A stretch of DNA of 64,000 bases from Aerococcus sp. (GTDB lineage Bacteria > Bacillota > Bacilli > Lactobacillales > Aerococcaceae), in the NCBI GenBank assembly GCA_022768285.1, contig JALEMJ010000016.1:1-64000 (forward strand), written 5' to 3'. The translations under genes and the position numbers were made by a program. The notes beneath the pieces were generated by a model. That model saw nothing but the letters and a program-made list of their open reading frames with translations. It made no database searches and was not told where the DNA came from. This document shows, piece by piece, positions 53,483 to 62,539 of the stretch; the first letter of the stretch is position 1; each line of letters begins with the position of its first letter.

Positions 53483-53524
53483 CTATATATAGGGGCAAAA
53501 AATAATTCACAATACAAAATATAG
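53483..53524. promoter_or_regulatory. Pair of NrdR-like boxes upstream of nrdIEF
   Basis: CTATATATAG at 53483-53492, within TACTATATATAGG, and a weaker CAAAATATAG at 53515-53524 within ACAATACAAAATATAGTTG. Their centres are 32 bp apart, about three helical turns, the spacing expected for the dNTP-sensing repressor NrdR. They sit about 60-105 bp ahead of nrdI. Confidence 0.6.
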
Positions 53525-53587
53525 TTGATTATCGTTCTTTCTCTGGTAGAATGAGGACAGAGCTTTTATGGTCAGGGGGGATATGAG

Positions 53588-53977
53588 ATGTTATTGGTAT
53601 ATATGTCTATTGTCGGCAATACAAAGCGTTTTGTAGACAAATTAGACATGCCTAGCTTGGAAATCACTGAGAATAATTGCTTTACTGAAGTTGACGAGCC
53701 TTATGTAATTATCATTCCAACATATGATATTGAAACGACTGATCCAATGAATGATTTCATTGAAACGGGTGACAACCAGTCGCTCTGCCGCGGTGTTATC
53801 GGCGGTGGCAATCGTAACTTTGGAAAGGATGTATTTTGTTATACTGCGCAAGATATTTCCTTAGATTACGACGTGCCGCTGTTGCATCGTTTTGAATTTA
53901 TGGGATCATCAAATGATGTAAAAAAGGTGAAGGAGATTATTGAAGAAATTGAAAACGCCGACAGTACAACAGCCTAA
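53588..53977 (+). CDS. nrdI: Ribonucleotide reductase flavoprotein NrdI
   Basis: A 129-residue flavodoxin-like protein: LVYMSIVGNTKRFVDKL (FMN phosphate loop), IIIPTYDIETTD, GVIGGGNRNFGKDVFCYTAQDIS with the typical GGGNRNFG. It supplies oxidant for the Mn-tyrosyl cofactor of NrdF. It starts behind AGGGGGGATATGAG and overlaps nrdE by 38 bp. Confidence 0.96.
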   Translation: MLLVYMSIVGNTKRFVDKLDMPSLEITENNCFTEVDEPYVIIIPTYDIETTDPMNDFIETGDNQSLCRGVIGGGNRNFGKDVFCYTAQDISLDYDVPLLHRFEFMGSSNDVKKVKEIIEEIENADSTTA

Positions 53978-56123
53978 TGAGATGACTTACTTCAAGCTGA
54001 ATAATGAATTGAATATTCCTGTAGATGATAAGATTCCGTTACATAAAGATAAAGAAGCCGTTCGTGCGTATTTCTTAGAACACGTTAATCCAAACACGGT
54101 CTTTTTTTATACCATTGAAGAGAAGATTAACTATTTAATCGATCACGACTACATCGAAGAAGAATTTATAGACAAGTACGATCGCCAATTTGTTTATGAT
54201 TTGCTGCAATCGACTTACGATAAAAAATTTCGTTTCAAATCGTTTATGGGTGCGCACAAATTTTATTCTCAATACGCCCTGAAGACAAACGATGGAAAAC
54301 GCTACCTGGAACGTTATGAAGATCGCATCGTCTTTAATGCTTTATACTTTGCGGATGGTGACGAAGAACTTGCGACACAATTGCGCGACGAATTAATCTC
54401 GCAACGTTTCCAACCAGCGACACCGACATTTCTTAATGCTGGGCGTAAACGTCGCGGTGAAATGGTCAGCTGTTTTTTGATTCAGATGACTGATGATATG
54501 AATTCGATAGGACGTACCATTAACTCAGCACTTCAGCTCTCCAAACGCGGTGGTGGTGTCGGTATTAATTTGAGTAACTTGCGTGAGGCAGGTGCACCAA
54601 TCAAAAAAGTATCCAATGCGGCTTCAGGTGTTGTGCCAGTCATGAAATTGTTTGAGGACTCTTTCAGTTATGCGAATCAGCTGGGACAACGTCAAGGGGC
54701 TGGGGTAGTCTACCTGAATGTATTCCATCCAGATGTCGTGAATTTCTTAGCCACAAAGAAAGAAAATGCTGACGAGAAGATTCGCGTAAAGACGCTCTCG
54801 TTAGGTCTTGTCGTTCCAGATAAATTCTATGAATTGGTTGCGAACGACGATGTCATGTACTTATTTAGCCCATACGATGTCGAGCGTGTCTATGGTCAGC
54901 CGTTCTCATACGTCGATATTACGGAAGAATACGACAATATGGTTAATAACTCTGAAATCAAGAAATATCGTATTCAAGCGCGTGAACTGGAAATGGAAAT
55001 CAGTCGCTTGCAACAGGAATCGGGCTATCCGTATGTCGTTAATATTGATGCGGTTAATGAAGCGAACCCGATTGCGGGTAACGTCGTTATGTCCAACTTG
55101 TGTTCAGAAATTTTACAAGTACAGACGCCGTCGACACTAAATGATCGCCAAGAATATGAGGTGCTGGGCCGTGATATCAGTTGTAACTTGGGATCTACAA
55201 ATATGGTGAATATGGTCCAGAGCCCTGATTTTGCAAAATCGATTGAAGTGGCTATCCGTGCGTTGACGTACGTCACTGATCATACAGCGATCAGCGCAGT
55301 ACCATCGATCGAGAACGGTAATAATTTATCGCATTCTATCGGACTTGGGGCGATGGGATTGCACACGCTTTTAGCCTTGAATGAGATCTACTACGGATCC
55401 GATGAATCAATTGAGCTGACTGAAGCTTATTTCTATGCCTTGAACTACTGGTCTCTCGTAGCATCCAATAAAATTGCTACAGAGCGTAATGAAACATTCT
55501 ATGACTTTGAGAACTCAGACTATGCATCTGGTGTTTACTTCGACCGCATGATCGAAGAAATTCCTGAGATCACCTCAGATAAAGTCAAAGATATTTTGAA
55601 AAATGTGCCTTTGCCGACTGCTGAAGATTGGAAGGAATTGAAAGCTAAAGTCCAAGCCAATGGGCTCTACCACGCGTATCGCTTGGCTGTTGCACCGACC
55701 GGAAGCATCAGCTACGTCAATGAAACGAGTTCATCACTACAGCCGATCATTCGCTTGATTGAGGAACGTCAGGAGAAAAAGACAGGTAAGACGTACTACC
55801 CAGCACCGTATCTCTCAAACAAAACCATGCCATACTACGAATCGGCGTACGATCTCGATATGCGCAAAGTGATTGACGTCTATGCAGCAGCTCAGAAGTA
55901 TGTTGACCAGGGGATGTCTATGACACTGTTCATGCGCTCAGAGATTCCTGAAGGCTTATACCCGTGGAAGAAACCGGGTGAGGTAAAGATGGATACCCGT
56001 GATTTGAATATCTTGCGCAATTATGCTTGGAATCAAGGTATTAAATCGATCTATTATATTCGTACATTTACTGATGATGAAGATGAAATTGGTAGTAACT
56101 ACTGCGAAAGCTGTTCGATTTAA
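53940..56123 (+). CDS. nrdE: Class Ib ribonucleotide reductase large subunit NrdE
   Basis: A 727-residue protein. The TTG at 53940 follows GAAGGAG and is inside nrdI; an ATG at 53982 (MTYFKLNNELNIP) has no visible site and would shorten the N-terminus. It has MVSCFLIQ (active Cys), NLCSEILQV (radical Cys and Glu), QRQGAGVVYLNVFHPDV, APTGSISYVNETSSSLQPI, and a C-terminal redox pair in NYCESCSI. It makes dNDPs from NDPs. There is no N-terminal ATP cone, as normal for NrdE. Confidence 0.95.
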   Translation: MKKLKTPTVQQPNEMTYFKLNNELNIPVDDKIPLHKDKEAVRAYFLEHVNPNTVFFYTIEEKINYLIDHDYIEEEFIDKYDRQFVYDLLQSTYDKKFRFKSFMGAHKFYSQYALKTNDGKRYLERYEDRIVFNALYFADGDEELATQLRDELISQRFQPATPTFLNAGRKRRGEMVSCFLIQMTDDMNSIGRTINSALQLSKRGGGVGINLSNLREAGAPIKKVSNAASGVVPVMKLFEDSFSYANQLGQRQGAGVVYLNVFHPDVVNFLATKKENADEKIRVKTLSLGLVVPDKFYELVANDDVMYLFSPYDVERVYGQPFSYVDITEEYDNMVNNSEIKKYRIQARELEMEISRLQQESGYPYVVNIDAVNEANPIAGNVVMSNLCSEILQVQTPSTLNDRQEYEVLGRDISCNLGSTNMVNMVQSPDFAKSIEVAIRALTYVTDHTAISAVPSIENGNNLSHSIGLGAMGLHTLLALNEIYYGSDESIELTEAYFYALNYWSLVASNKIATERNETFYDFENSDYASGVYFDRMIEEIPEITSDKVKDILKNVPLPTAEDWKELKAKVQANGLYHAYRLAVAPTGSISYVNETSSSLQPIIRLIEERQEKKTGKTYYPAPYLSNKTMPYYESAYDLDMRKVIDVYAAAQKYVDQGMSMTLFMRSEIPEGLYPWKKPGEVKMDTRDLNILRNYAWNQGIKSIYYIRTFTDDEDEIGSNYCESCSI

Positions 56124-56153
56124 GTGATACTGCGATAAAGGAGGAACATTCGT

Positions 56154-57260
56154 ATGGATAAGCCAAATAAGAAATTTATTGAACTCACTGCTGAAGAGAA
56201 AGCTGAACGCGTTGAGCAATGGCGTAAAGGTCAATATAATGCGATTAATTGGAACAATATCGAAGATGATATTGATAAACAAACGTGGGAAAAACTGACA
56301 AGTCAATTTTGGTTGGACACACGTATTCCGGTATCGAATGACCTGGATGATTGGCGGATGCTGTCCGAAGAGGAACGGCATGTTGTGGATCTTGCATTCG
56401 GAGGATTAACCTTGCTTGATACGTTGCAATCACAGGACGCTTTAAATATTCTGCGCCGTGATCACCGTACGCCACAAGAAATTGCAGTGTACAATAATAT
56501 TGAATTTATGGAAACCGTCCACGCTAAATCGTATTCGACGATTTTTATTACCTTAAATTCAACGGCGAGAATCGATGAAATTTTTAATTGGACGGATACA
56601 TATGAACACCTCCAATATAAAGCGAACCGCATTAATGATATTTATCAGCACGGTTCAGCGCTCCAGGCAAAAGCTGCTAATGTGATGTTAGAGACATTCT
56701 TATTCTATTCGGGATTTTTTGCACCATTGTGGTATTTAGGTAACAACAAGCTCGAGAACGTTGCAGAAATCATTAAATTGATAATTCGCGATGAATCTGT
56801 TCATGGGACGTACATTGGGTACAAGTTCCAAAAAGGCTATCTGGAACTCAAAGATAGCGAACGCGATCGGATGAAAGACTGGGTATTTAATACAATTTAT
56901 GAATTATATGAAAATGAAGAGAAGTACGCGCGCTATATTTATGGAAGTGTTGGCTGGACAGACGAGGTATTGACCTATTCGCGCTATAACGCAAATAAGG
57001 CGCTACAGAACCTCGGCTTCGATCCGATTTTCCCGGATACCGCCGAAGATGTGAACCCAATTGTAATGAATGGGATGTCCACGGGTACATCGAATCACGA
57101 TTTCTTCTCTCAAGTCGGTAACGGGTACTTACTCGGGAACGTGTCCGCGATGACTGACGATGACTATTCGAAATGGGCAATGTCTAACCGCAAAGAGCAG
57201 CGAATGGCTTATCGTAAACGCAAAGCCGAAGAGCGAGCAAAGAAAAATCACAAAGATTAA
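56154..57260 (+). CDS. nrdF: Class Ib ribonucleotide reductase small subunit NrdF, extended at both ends
   Basis: A 368-residue protein, against about 320-340 normally. Metal ligands and radical Tyr are present: Asp in LTLLDT, Glu-x-x-His with Tyr in EFMETVHAKSYS, Glu in MLETFLFYSGFF, and Glu-x-x-His in RDESVHG. About 27 residues (MDKPNKKFIELTAEEKAERV...) precede the usual YNAINWN start, and the AAAGGAGGAAC site supports this start. After the usual C-terminal AMTDDDYS, a basic tail of about 22 residues (ending ERAKKNHKD) follows. The C-terminus normally docks into NrdE, so the tail is unexpected. Confidence 0.95.
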   Translation: MDKPNKKFIELTAEEKAERVEQWRKGQYNAINWNNIEDDIDKQTWEKLTSQFWLDTRIPVSNDLDDWRMLSEEERHVVDLAFGGLTLLDTLQSQDALNILRRDHRTPQEIAVYNNIEFMETVHAKSYSTIFITLNSTARIDEIFNWTDTYEHLQYKANRINDIYQHGSALQAKAANVMLETFLFYSGFFAPLWYLGNNKLENVAEIIKLIIRDESVHGTYIGYKFQKGYLELKDSERDRMKDWVFNTIYELYENEEKYARYIYGSVGWTDEVLTYSRYNANKALQNLGFDPIFPDTAEDVNPIVMNGMSTGTSNHDFFSQVGNGYLLGNVSAMTDDDYSKWAMSNRKEQRMAYRKRKAEERAKKNHKD

Positions 57261-57282
57261 TAATTGATCAGTGCATAGAAAA

Positions 57283-57313
57283 GCAGGTCCTCAAATGAAG
57301 ACCTGTTTTTTTG
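57283..57313. terminator. Bidirectional terminator after nrdF
   Basis: CAGGTC/GACCTG stem with inner pairing, T-run on the right and A-run on the left, between convergent nrdF and the stress-protein gene. Confidence 0.8.
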
Positions 57314-57338
57314 TACGTTTTAATTGTTAGATAGCGAA

Positions 57339-58199
57339 CTAATGAATAATTAATACATTCGATTCAGCATGCATCACGACATATTCAGAAACGGATCCTA
57401 GAATAATGCGTTTCACACTACCTTTACCAGATGCGCCCATGACAATGGTATCGATACGGTGACTTTGCGCGAATTTCAAAATTTCCAAACGGGGATCACC
57501 GTCAATAATATGCGTGGTCAATGTCAGATCGTCATCATCAGCATATTTTGATGCAATAGGTTGTAAAAATGATTTCGCGTCATCATGTACTTGATTGCGA
57601 TAATCGCGGAAGTCATAGGCTTGATTATAAAAGGCCAAATCCTCTGTTACTGTCAATAAATCAATGGCGCTTTCCCACACTTTTCCGAGATCAGTGGCAA
57701 GCTGCAGTGCGCGTTCCGATGGTTTGGAAGCATCGGTAGGCACGAGCAGCTTTTTATTCGCCGTATCATGACGCACGAGTAAGACCGGAACAGGGGAATG
57801 ACGCGTAATAAACTGTGCCACAGAACCAATGAGAACACGTTTAAAGGCACTCTTACCCGTAGCACCCATGATAATCAATTGGTAATCATTTGTTTCTAAT
57901 TGATTGAGAATGATTTGTCGCGCATCACCGAAATGAACCTTAGTGCTGGAATGTAAATCGGGAAATATCGTCGTTGCTCGTGCCTGATGATCGGTTAGTA
58001 ATTTTTCACGCGCTCGGACAATAGCCTCACGTTCATCTGCCGTTAGTACATGTGCTAAACTTTCATTTTCACGAATGACATTAATAAATGTTAGCGAAGC
58101 ACCACTCGTTTTGGCAATGCGAGCGGCCTGTGCAGCTGCATATTCCGATTGTTTGGAGTCATCAACTGGCACCAGGATTTTAGAGATTGTTTCTAACAT
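57339..58199 (-). CDS. Tandem-domain universal stress protein
   Basis: A 286-residue protein with two UspA domains. Domain 1 (1-145) has ILVPVDDSKQSEYA and ends MGATGKSAFKRVLIGSVAQFITRHSPVPVLLV. Domain 2 (150-286) has LLVPTDASKPSERAL and MGASGKGSVKRIILGSVSEYVVMHAESNVLII. Both keep the G-x2-G-x9-G-(S/T) ATP loop, so both should bind nucleotide. A GGAGG-type site lies ahead of the ATG (seen as GCCTCCC on plus). Confidence 0.93.
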   Translation of the reverse strand: MLETISKILVPVDDSKQSEYAAAQAARIAKTSGASLTFINVIRENESLAHVLTADEREAIVRAREKLLTDHQARATTIFPDLHSSTKVHFGDARQIILNQLETNDYQLIIMGATGKSAFKRVLIGSVAQFITRHSPVPVLLVRHDTANKKLLVPTDASKPSERALQLATDLGKVWESAIDLLTVTEDLAFYNQAYDFRDYRNQVHDDAKSFLQPIASKYADDDDLTLTTHIIDGDPRLEILKFAQSHRIDTIVMGASGKGSVKRIILGSVSEYVVMHAESNVLIIH

Positions 58200-58352
58200 T
58201 TTAATCGCCTCCCATACCTTAGAATTAGTATATCAAATTTATGAATCGCTTACAATCACAGCTTTGATGGGTCAGATAAATTAACAAGATAGCGGTTTAG
58301 TTTTTTGGTACAATAGAGGTATCGATTGCATAGAATGAAGGAGGAGACCGCT

Positions 58353-59033
58353 ATGGAGGAAGGCACGACAATTTATTTTGTACGGCATGGGCGCACGTTT
58401 CTGAATAAGTATAATTGCATGCAGGGATGGTCCGATACACCACTCACACCCGAGGGCGAAGAGGTTGTTATTCAAACAGGAAAAGAAATGGCGAATATTT
58501 CTTTCGATGCGGTATATACGAGCGATTTATCCAGGACACAGCGCACAGCGAAATTATTATTACAGGAAAATCGTGCAACAGATCCTAATATCGCTATTAC
58601 ACCGCTACCTGAATTTCGTGAAGTATTTTTCGGTGGGTTTGAAGGCCAAGATGGCGATCGCACCTATGATTATGTGGCGGTTCGAAACGGGTACGAAAAT
58701 GCGCAAGATATGCGCGCACAGCTGAATCACGCGCAAATTATTAATGCCATTCATCGTGCAGATCCGTACCATGATGCAGAGACATTTAGTAATTTTTGGC
58801 ATCGTGTAGAGCGGGGACTGATTAATCTGATTCAGCGCCATCGGGAGAACGAGGACCACATCTTATTAGTGTGCCATGGTGCCTGCATTAAGTACATCAT
58901 TGAAAATATTGTTCCTGATCCTAAGATGTCTGAAGTATTACCGAATGCTTCTGTATCAAAAGTACGTTATCATAATGGGCAATTTCACTTAGATTACTTC
59001 GCAAAGACCAATCACTTTTTACCGGAACGTTAA
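58353..59033 (+). CDS. Histidine phosphatase (phosphoglycerate mutase-like)
   Basis: A 226-residue protein. The ATG at 58353 follows AAGGAGGAGACC. It has IYFVRHGRTFLNKYNCMQGWSDTPLTPEGEE (RHG with phospho-acceptor His), YTSDLSRTQRTA, LPEFREVFFGGFEGQDG and the second His in LLVCHGACIKYI. It belongs to the broad-specificity branch rather than glycolytic dPGM, because the FGxxEG region and C-terminus differ. Substrate unknown. Confidence 0.88.
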   Translation: MEEGTTIYFVRHGRTFLNKYNCMQGWSDTPLTPEGEEVVIQTGKEMANISFDAVYTSDLSRTQRTAKLLLQENRATDPNIAITPLPEFREVFFGGFEGQDGDRTYDYVAVRNGYENAQDMRAQLNHAQIINAIHRADPYHDAETFSNFWHRVERGLINLIQRHRENEDHILLVCHGACIKYIIENIVPDPKMSEVLPNASVSKVRYHNGQFHLDYFAKTNHFLPER

Positions 59034-59104
59034 ATGAGGTACCGCATACTGAACGATACGGAATATGCTATAGTAACTGTAATAATATAGAGAGGATGCT
59101 TGCA

Positions 59105-59554
59105 ATGATCGAAACAGTTTTTACAGTTTATTGGGAGAATAAGCGCGACGATGTACGCAAAAAACATGGCACATTTAAAACGGAAGAAGACGCCATGAAC
59201 GGCATCAAAGCATGGTGGGAACTACAAAAAGAAGAATACGATCAAATCAAGACTGAACGCACAAATTCTGGTGCTTTAGAGATACAGTACCTCGCTAACG
59301 ATAGTAATTATGTCTATCGTATTGAAGAAGAGCCCAATGAGGGAACATTACCACCGACAACATATAAATTGCGGACGGAGAAGGAAATTCAATCCTTACG
59401 TAAAAAGAATGCGCTCGACGATGATTATTATTTATTCGATGAGCTCGCTGAACCTTACCGCGATCGTTTGATTGTCGCTATGAATGATAGTAATAAAGCG
59501 AGAAAATATGCTTACGACAAGCGTGGACGCATCATCAAAGAACTAGAATTGTAA
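59105..59554 (+). CDS. Conserved-looking hypothetical protein
   Basis: Not recognised. A 149-residue soluble protein. The ATG at 59105 is preceded by AGAGGATGC. It is highly charged with many aromatic residues (FTVYWENKRDDVRKKHGTF ... WWELQKEEYDQI ... DDDYYLFDELAEPYRDRL). No signal peptide, membrane segment, Cys or known motif is seen. It has its own terminator and is monocistronic. Confidence 0.7.
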   Translation: MIETVFTVYWENKRDDVRKKHGTFKTEEDAMNGIKAWWELQKEEYDQIKTERTNSGALEIQYLANDSNYVYRIEEEPNEGTLPPTTYKLRTEKEIQSLRKKNALDDDYYLFDELAEPYRDRLIVAMNDSNKARKYAYDKRGRIIKELEL

Positions 59555-59566
59555 AATTGAGATAAT

Positions 59567-59604
59567 AGAAAAGACATCACTACACGAGAGTGATGTCTTT
59601 TCTA
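59567..59604. terminator. Bidirectional terminator between the hypothetical gene and phoU
   Basis: AGAAAAGACATCACT and AGTGATGTCTTTTCT form a perfect 15-bp stem with a seven-base loop, A-rich on the left and T-rich on the right. Confidence 0.9.
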
Positions 59605-59621
59605 TTTGATGAATTATTCTA

Positions 59622-60287
59622 TTAGTTTAAGGTAACCCAGTCACCGTTATCTGCAAAAATAATACGTTCAGCGAGGTTGGTTGAGTAATCGGCGATACGT
59701 TCCAAGTTAGCTGCAATAAATAGGTATTGCACGCCGCTGTTAATTAATTCAGGATCTTTTTTCATTGCCGTAATTGTTTGATCTTTGATATTGCTGTAGT
59801 AATTATCAATCGTATCATCATGATGTGCGATAATTAGCGCATCTTCAGCGTTCATATCAATGAGTGTTTTGACCAATGCCTCAACCATATTGGACACTTC
59901 ATTGCCCAAAGTTTGCAGTGCGTCTTCAATATCGGCATCCTGCTTATTGTGTTTAATCGTTAAGCTGGCTTTACTGATCGATACGGCATGGTCACCAATA
60001 CGTTCAAGATCAGCACTCGCTTTTAGATACGAGATTAACAGGCGCAATTCATAAGCCACCGGGGACTGAAGACCGACGAGACGGTGAAATTCCTGTTCAA
60101 TCGTTTTTTCCAAGCGATTAATTTCGATGTCACCTGTAATGACGCTCTCTGCTAATTGGTTGTCGTGGCGAATGAGTGCCATCATAGTATCGTTAATTGC
60201 CTCGGTCGTTTTATCACCCATGGTTGATAGGGTGTCAGTCAATTTTTCGATTTCATTTTTAAACTGCACGCGCAATTCTGTTTTCAT
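59622..60287 (-). CDS. phoU: Phosphate-signalling protein PhoU
   Basis: A 221-residue all-helical protein with two three-helix repeats. Each has the metal-coordinating ExxxD pattern (DLERIGDHAVSISK in the first, NLERIADYSTNLAERI in the second). It represses phosphate uptake and signalling when phosphate is sufficient. It is normally at the end of a pst operon, but none is in view, so it is free-standing here. GGAGG precedes the ATG. Confidence 0.93.
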   Translation of the reverse strand: MKTELRVQFKNEIEKLTDTLSTMGDKTTEAINDTMMALIRHDNQLAESVITGDIEINRLEKTIEQEFHRLVGLQSPVAYELRLLISYLKASADLERIGDHAVSISKASLTIKHNKQDADIEDALQTLGNEVSNMVEALVKTLIDMNAEDALIIAHHDDTIDNYYSNIKDQTITAMKKDPELINSGVQYLFIAANLERIADYSTNLAERIIFADNGDWVTLN

Positions 60288-60451
60288 CGGGAAGTCCTCC
60301 TACATTATCATTGTCAGTCAATTCATATGAATATAATAATGTATCCAATAACCGTCTTCAACTGATCGTTTCTTCCAAGTCAATGTTTATTGCGAAATCT
60401 TAAAAAATTTTCTATGGTTAAAGTCACGATGGTGGTAGAGGAGATGTACAC

Positions 60452-61609
60452 ATGTCAAATGAAGAAGCCTTAGAATTATTGAAACAATTGATTGATATTG
60501 AAACTGTTAATGGTAATGAGCGTGAAGTTGTAGATGCTTTAGCTGAGCAATTTGACCGCCATGATATTCCTGTTGAAATTATACCGTTCACGGATGACCC
60601 GAATCGTGCACAGCTAGTTGCGATATTGGAAGGCGATAGGACAGGAAAGACGTTTGTGTTTTCTGGACATATGGATGTTGTGCCTGTAAGTCAACAGGAG
60701 TGGCAATACGAGCCTTTCCGTGCGACAGTTGATAATGGCATCTTATATGGGAGAGGTGCCAGCGATATGAAGTCAGGATTAGCTGCCGAAGCGGTCGCAT
60801 TAATTCGCTTGAAAGAAGCCCGTATACCATTTGCAGGTACGATTAAGTTTATAGCTACAGCTGCAGAGGAAGTCGGTTTACTCGGTGCTGAATCCCTGGC
60901 GAAACAGGGATATATTGACGATGTCGACGCAATGGTTATTGGGGAACCTACATCACTAGCGATCACTCAAGCGAACAAAGGCGTCTTTGACTTTATCGTG
61001 CGTACGCATGGTAAGGCGGCACATAGTTCAGAGCCAAATCTAGGAGTCAACGCGATTGATCACTTGATACTCACATTGCACGCGTTATATGAGCAATTGG
61101 ATATTACTGATGTGCGTGATGATGTCCTCGGACAAGCGTCCGTGAGCCTCAATCAAATTTCAGGCGGCATTACGAATAATATTGTTCCGGATGAAGCAGA
61201 AGCTTTTATAGATATTCGTACTGTAGCAGGGCAAGATCCTGATATATTGCGATCGCGTATTCAAAAAATCTTAACGAAGCTGCAAGAAACGGTACCTAAT
61301 TATCAGGTGGATTATGAACAAATTTATGATATTTTAGCTGTATCCACACCGTCTGAACATCCATTGATTTCGGTCGCCAAAAAAGTTGTCGGTAATCATG
61401 GCTATGATGCAGCATTGCACGTATTTAGAGGTGCTACCGATGCTTCTAAATTCAGACTTGCCAATAAGGATTTTGGAATGATTATTTTAGGGCCAGGCAA
61501 TGGGAGCAGTGCACATCAAGTTGATGAAAACGTGAAAGTAGCAGATTATTACCAAGCCATTGAGATTTATCAAGAGATTGCAACAGATTATTTAAATCAT
61601 AAGGAATAA
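60452..61609 (+). CDS. M20-family deacylase/peptidase (ArgE/DapE type)
   Basis: A 385-residue protein. Di-zinc ligands are visible: His-Asp in FSGHMDVVP, Asp in GRGASDMKSG, Glu-Glu in AAEEVGLLGA, Glu in VIGEPTS region, His in GSSAHQVDENV. A dimerisation lid sits between (GVNAIDHLILTLHALYEQLDI). It could be succinyl-diaminopimelate desuccinylase or another amidohydrolase; the family does not separate well by motif. It is preceded by GGTAGAGGAGA. Confidence 0.85.
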   Translation: MSNEEALELLKQLIDIETVNGNEREVVDALAEQFDRHDIPVEIIPFTDDPNRAQLVAILEGDRTGKTFVFSGHMDVVPVSQQEWQYEPFRATVDNGILYGRGASDMKSGLAAEAVALIRLKEARIPFAGTIKFIATAAEEVGLLGAESLAKQGYIDDVDAMVIGEPTSLAITQANKGVFDFIVRTHGKAAHSSEPNLGVNAIDHLILTLHALYEQLDITDVRDDVLGQASVSLNQISGGITNNIVPDEAEAFIDIRTVAGQDPDILRSRIQKILTKLQETVPNYQVDYEQIYDILAVSTPSEHPLISVAKKVVGNHGYDAALHVFRGATDASKFRLANKDFGMIILGPGNGSSAHQVDENVKVADYYQAIEIYQEIATDYLNHKE

Positions 61610-61640
61610 TTTAATGATAGGCTAGAGTTCTAATTAAAAG

Positions 61641-61686
61641 AAAACTGTAAGAACTTCCATTGTGGTAGGATACTTACAGTTTTTTA
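61641..61686 (+). terminator. Terminator after the M20 gene
   Basis: AAAACTGTAAG pairs with CTTACAGTTTT around a 21-base loop, then TT-rich. Confidence 0.8.
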
Positions 61687-61817
61687 TTTACTCAATTGTT
61701 TATCATCATCGAATACTAATCAGTAGTTATTAATGAACAACATTAATACACTAGCCAATAGCTTCAATCGGTGTTTAGTTTCTTTTCCAATGGAGGGATT
61801 CCCCCTTTTTTATATTT

Positions 61818-62003
61818 TTATAAATGATTTTCCGCATATGCCGCTAGCCTTTCGGCATTTTTAAAAGTGATATTATCTAATTTTATATCTCCTGAACGTA
61901 GTGTTTGGACAGTTGCAGCATTGACTCCAGTGTCTTTATTAATACGGTATGCAGATATATCACTGTTGAGTAACTCGATAATTTCTTTTCTCATCTCACT
62001 CAT
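61818..62003 (-). CDS. Small XRE/phage-type HTH protein
   Basis: A 61-residue protein with AYRINKDTGVNAATVQTLRSGDIKLDNITFKNAERLAAYAENHL, a helix-turn-helix of the kind found in small phage and mobile-element regulators of Firmicutes. AGGAG lies 8 bp ahead of the ATG. Its start overlaps the end of the upstream 40-codon frame by 8 bp. It sits in an otherwise gene-poor AT-rich stretch before tRNA-Arg and tmRNA, a usual landing area for mobile elements. Confidence 0.6.
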   Translation of the reverse strand: MSEMRKEIIELLNSDISAYRINKDTGVNAATVQTLRSGDIKLDNITFKNAERLAAYAENHL

Positions 62004-62118
62004 CGTTCTGACTCCTCTTCTTATTTATAATCCATGCTATAAATATCAAAAAGATTGTCCAAGCAAAAAAGGCTCGCCGATCAAAAGTATGCTTAATGAC
62101 TTGAAATCTAATTTTCAT
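61996..62118 (-). CDS. Small single-helix membrane peptide
   Basis: A 40-residue frame, MKIRFQVIKHTFDRRAFFAW then a hydrophobic TIFLIFIAWII and a charged tail NKKRSQNDE. It overlaps the HTH gene start by 8 bp, as a translationally coupled pair would. No convincing ribosome site precedes the ATG, so expression is uncertain. The build (basic N-terminus, one helix, charged tail) is that of small membrane or type I-toxin-like peptides. No family recognised. Confidence 0.4.
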   Translation of the reverse strand: MKIRFQVIKHTFDRRAFFAWTIFLIFIAWIINKKRSQNDE

Positions 62119-62401
62119 ATTTTTTAATTAGAATGAATGCGTAAAGAGTAGTGAGCCACTTGCTATTATGATCAACTTTAGCGCCATTCATATTTAATTA
62201 CTTTCTAGATGATTTTGTGCGTTTTAAGTAAAGTTCACGACTTTATAATAAATTAAATGGTGAATAAAATACAAGAACATCATAAAAGGAAAGAATAAAT
62301 TCATTCGGTCTAACATTTTGTTAATAATGATGCATTATTGATTGAAAATCGCTTTATCTCAACATTCTAAGAGCCCATGATGGCTTAAAATGCACAAAAA
62401 A
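62119..62401. other. AT-rich gap without recognised genes
   Basis: About 280 bp upstream of the small membrane peptide and downstream of tRNA-Arg. Stops occur in all frames, there are no clear hairpins with T-runs, and nothing matches a known RNA. Possibly a remnant of an excised element at the tRNA. Confidence 0.5.
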
Positions 62402-62473
62402 TACGCTCGTGGGGAGTCGAACCCCAATTATGAGAACCGGAATCTCATGTGATATCCATTACACTACGAGCGC
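62402..62473 (-). tRNA. tRNA-Arg (anticodon CCG)
   Basis: Read on the minus strand: acceptor GCGCTCG/CGAGCGT, D-arm GTGTAATGGATATCAC, anticodon arm TGAGA-TTCCGGT-TCTCA with anticodon CCG, and T-arm GGGGTTCGACTCCCC. The CCA end is not encoded. It is 72 nt long. It decodes CGG. Confidence 0.95.
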
Positions 62474-62500
62474 ATAAAAATATTTAATTATTTTTAACGA

Positions 62501-62534
62501 CAGGAGATCTAATACTAATTCAATAGATCTCCTG
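62501..62534 (-). terminator. Hairpin between tmRNA and tRNA-Arg
   Basis: CAGGAGATCT and AGATCTCCTG form a perfect 10-bp stem with a 14-base loop just behind the tmRNA 3' end. The downstream strand is not T-rich, so it may be a processing or attenuation hairpin rather than a full terminator. Confidence 0.5.
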
Positions 62535-62539
62535 CCTAA

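Noticed and set aside
61867-62127. 86-residue plus-strand frame over the small HTH gene
   Set aside because: It is antisense to the HTH gene, which has a proper ribosome site and a recognisable motif; the hydrophobic content is a shadow.
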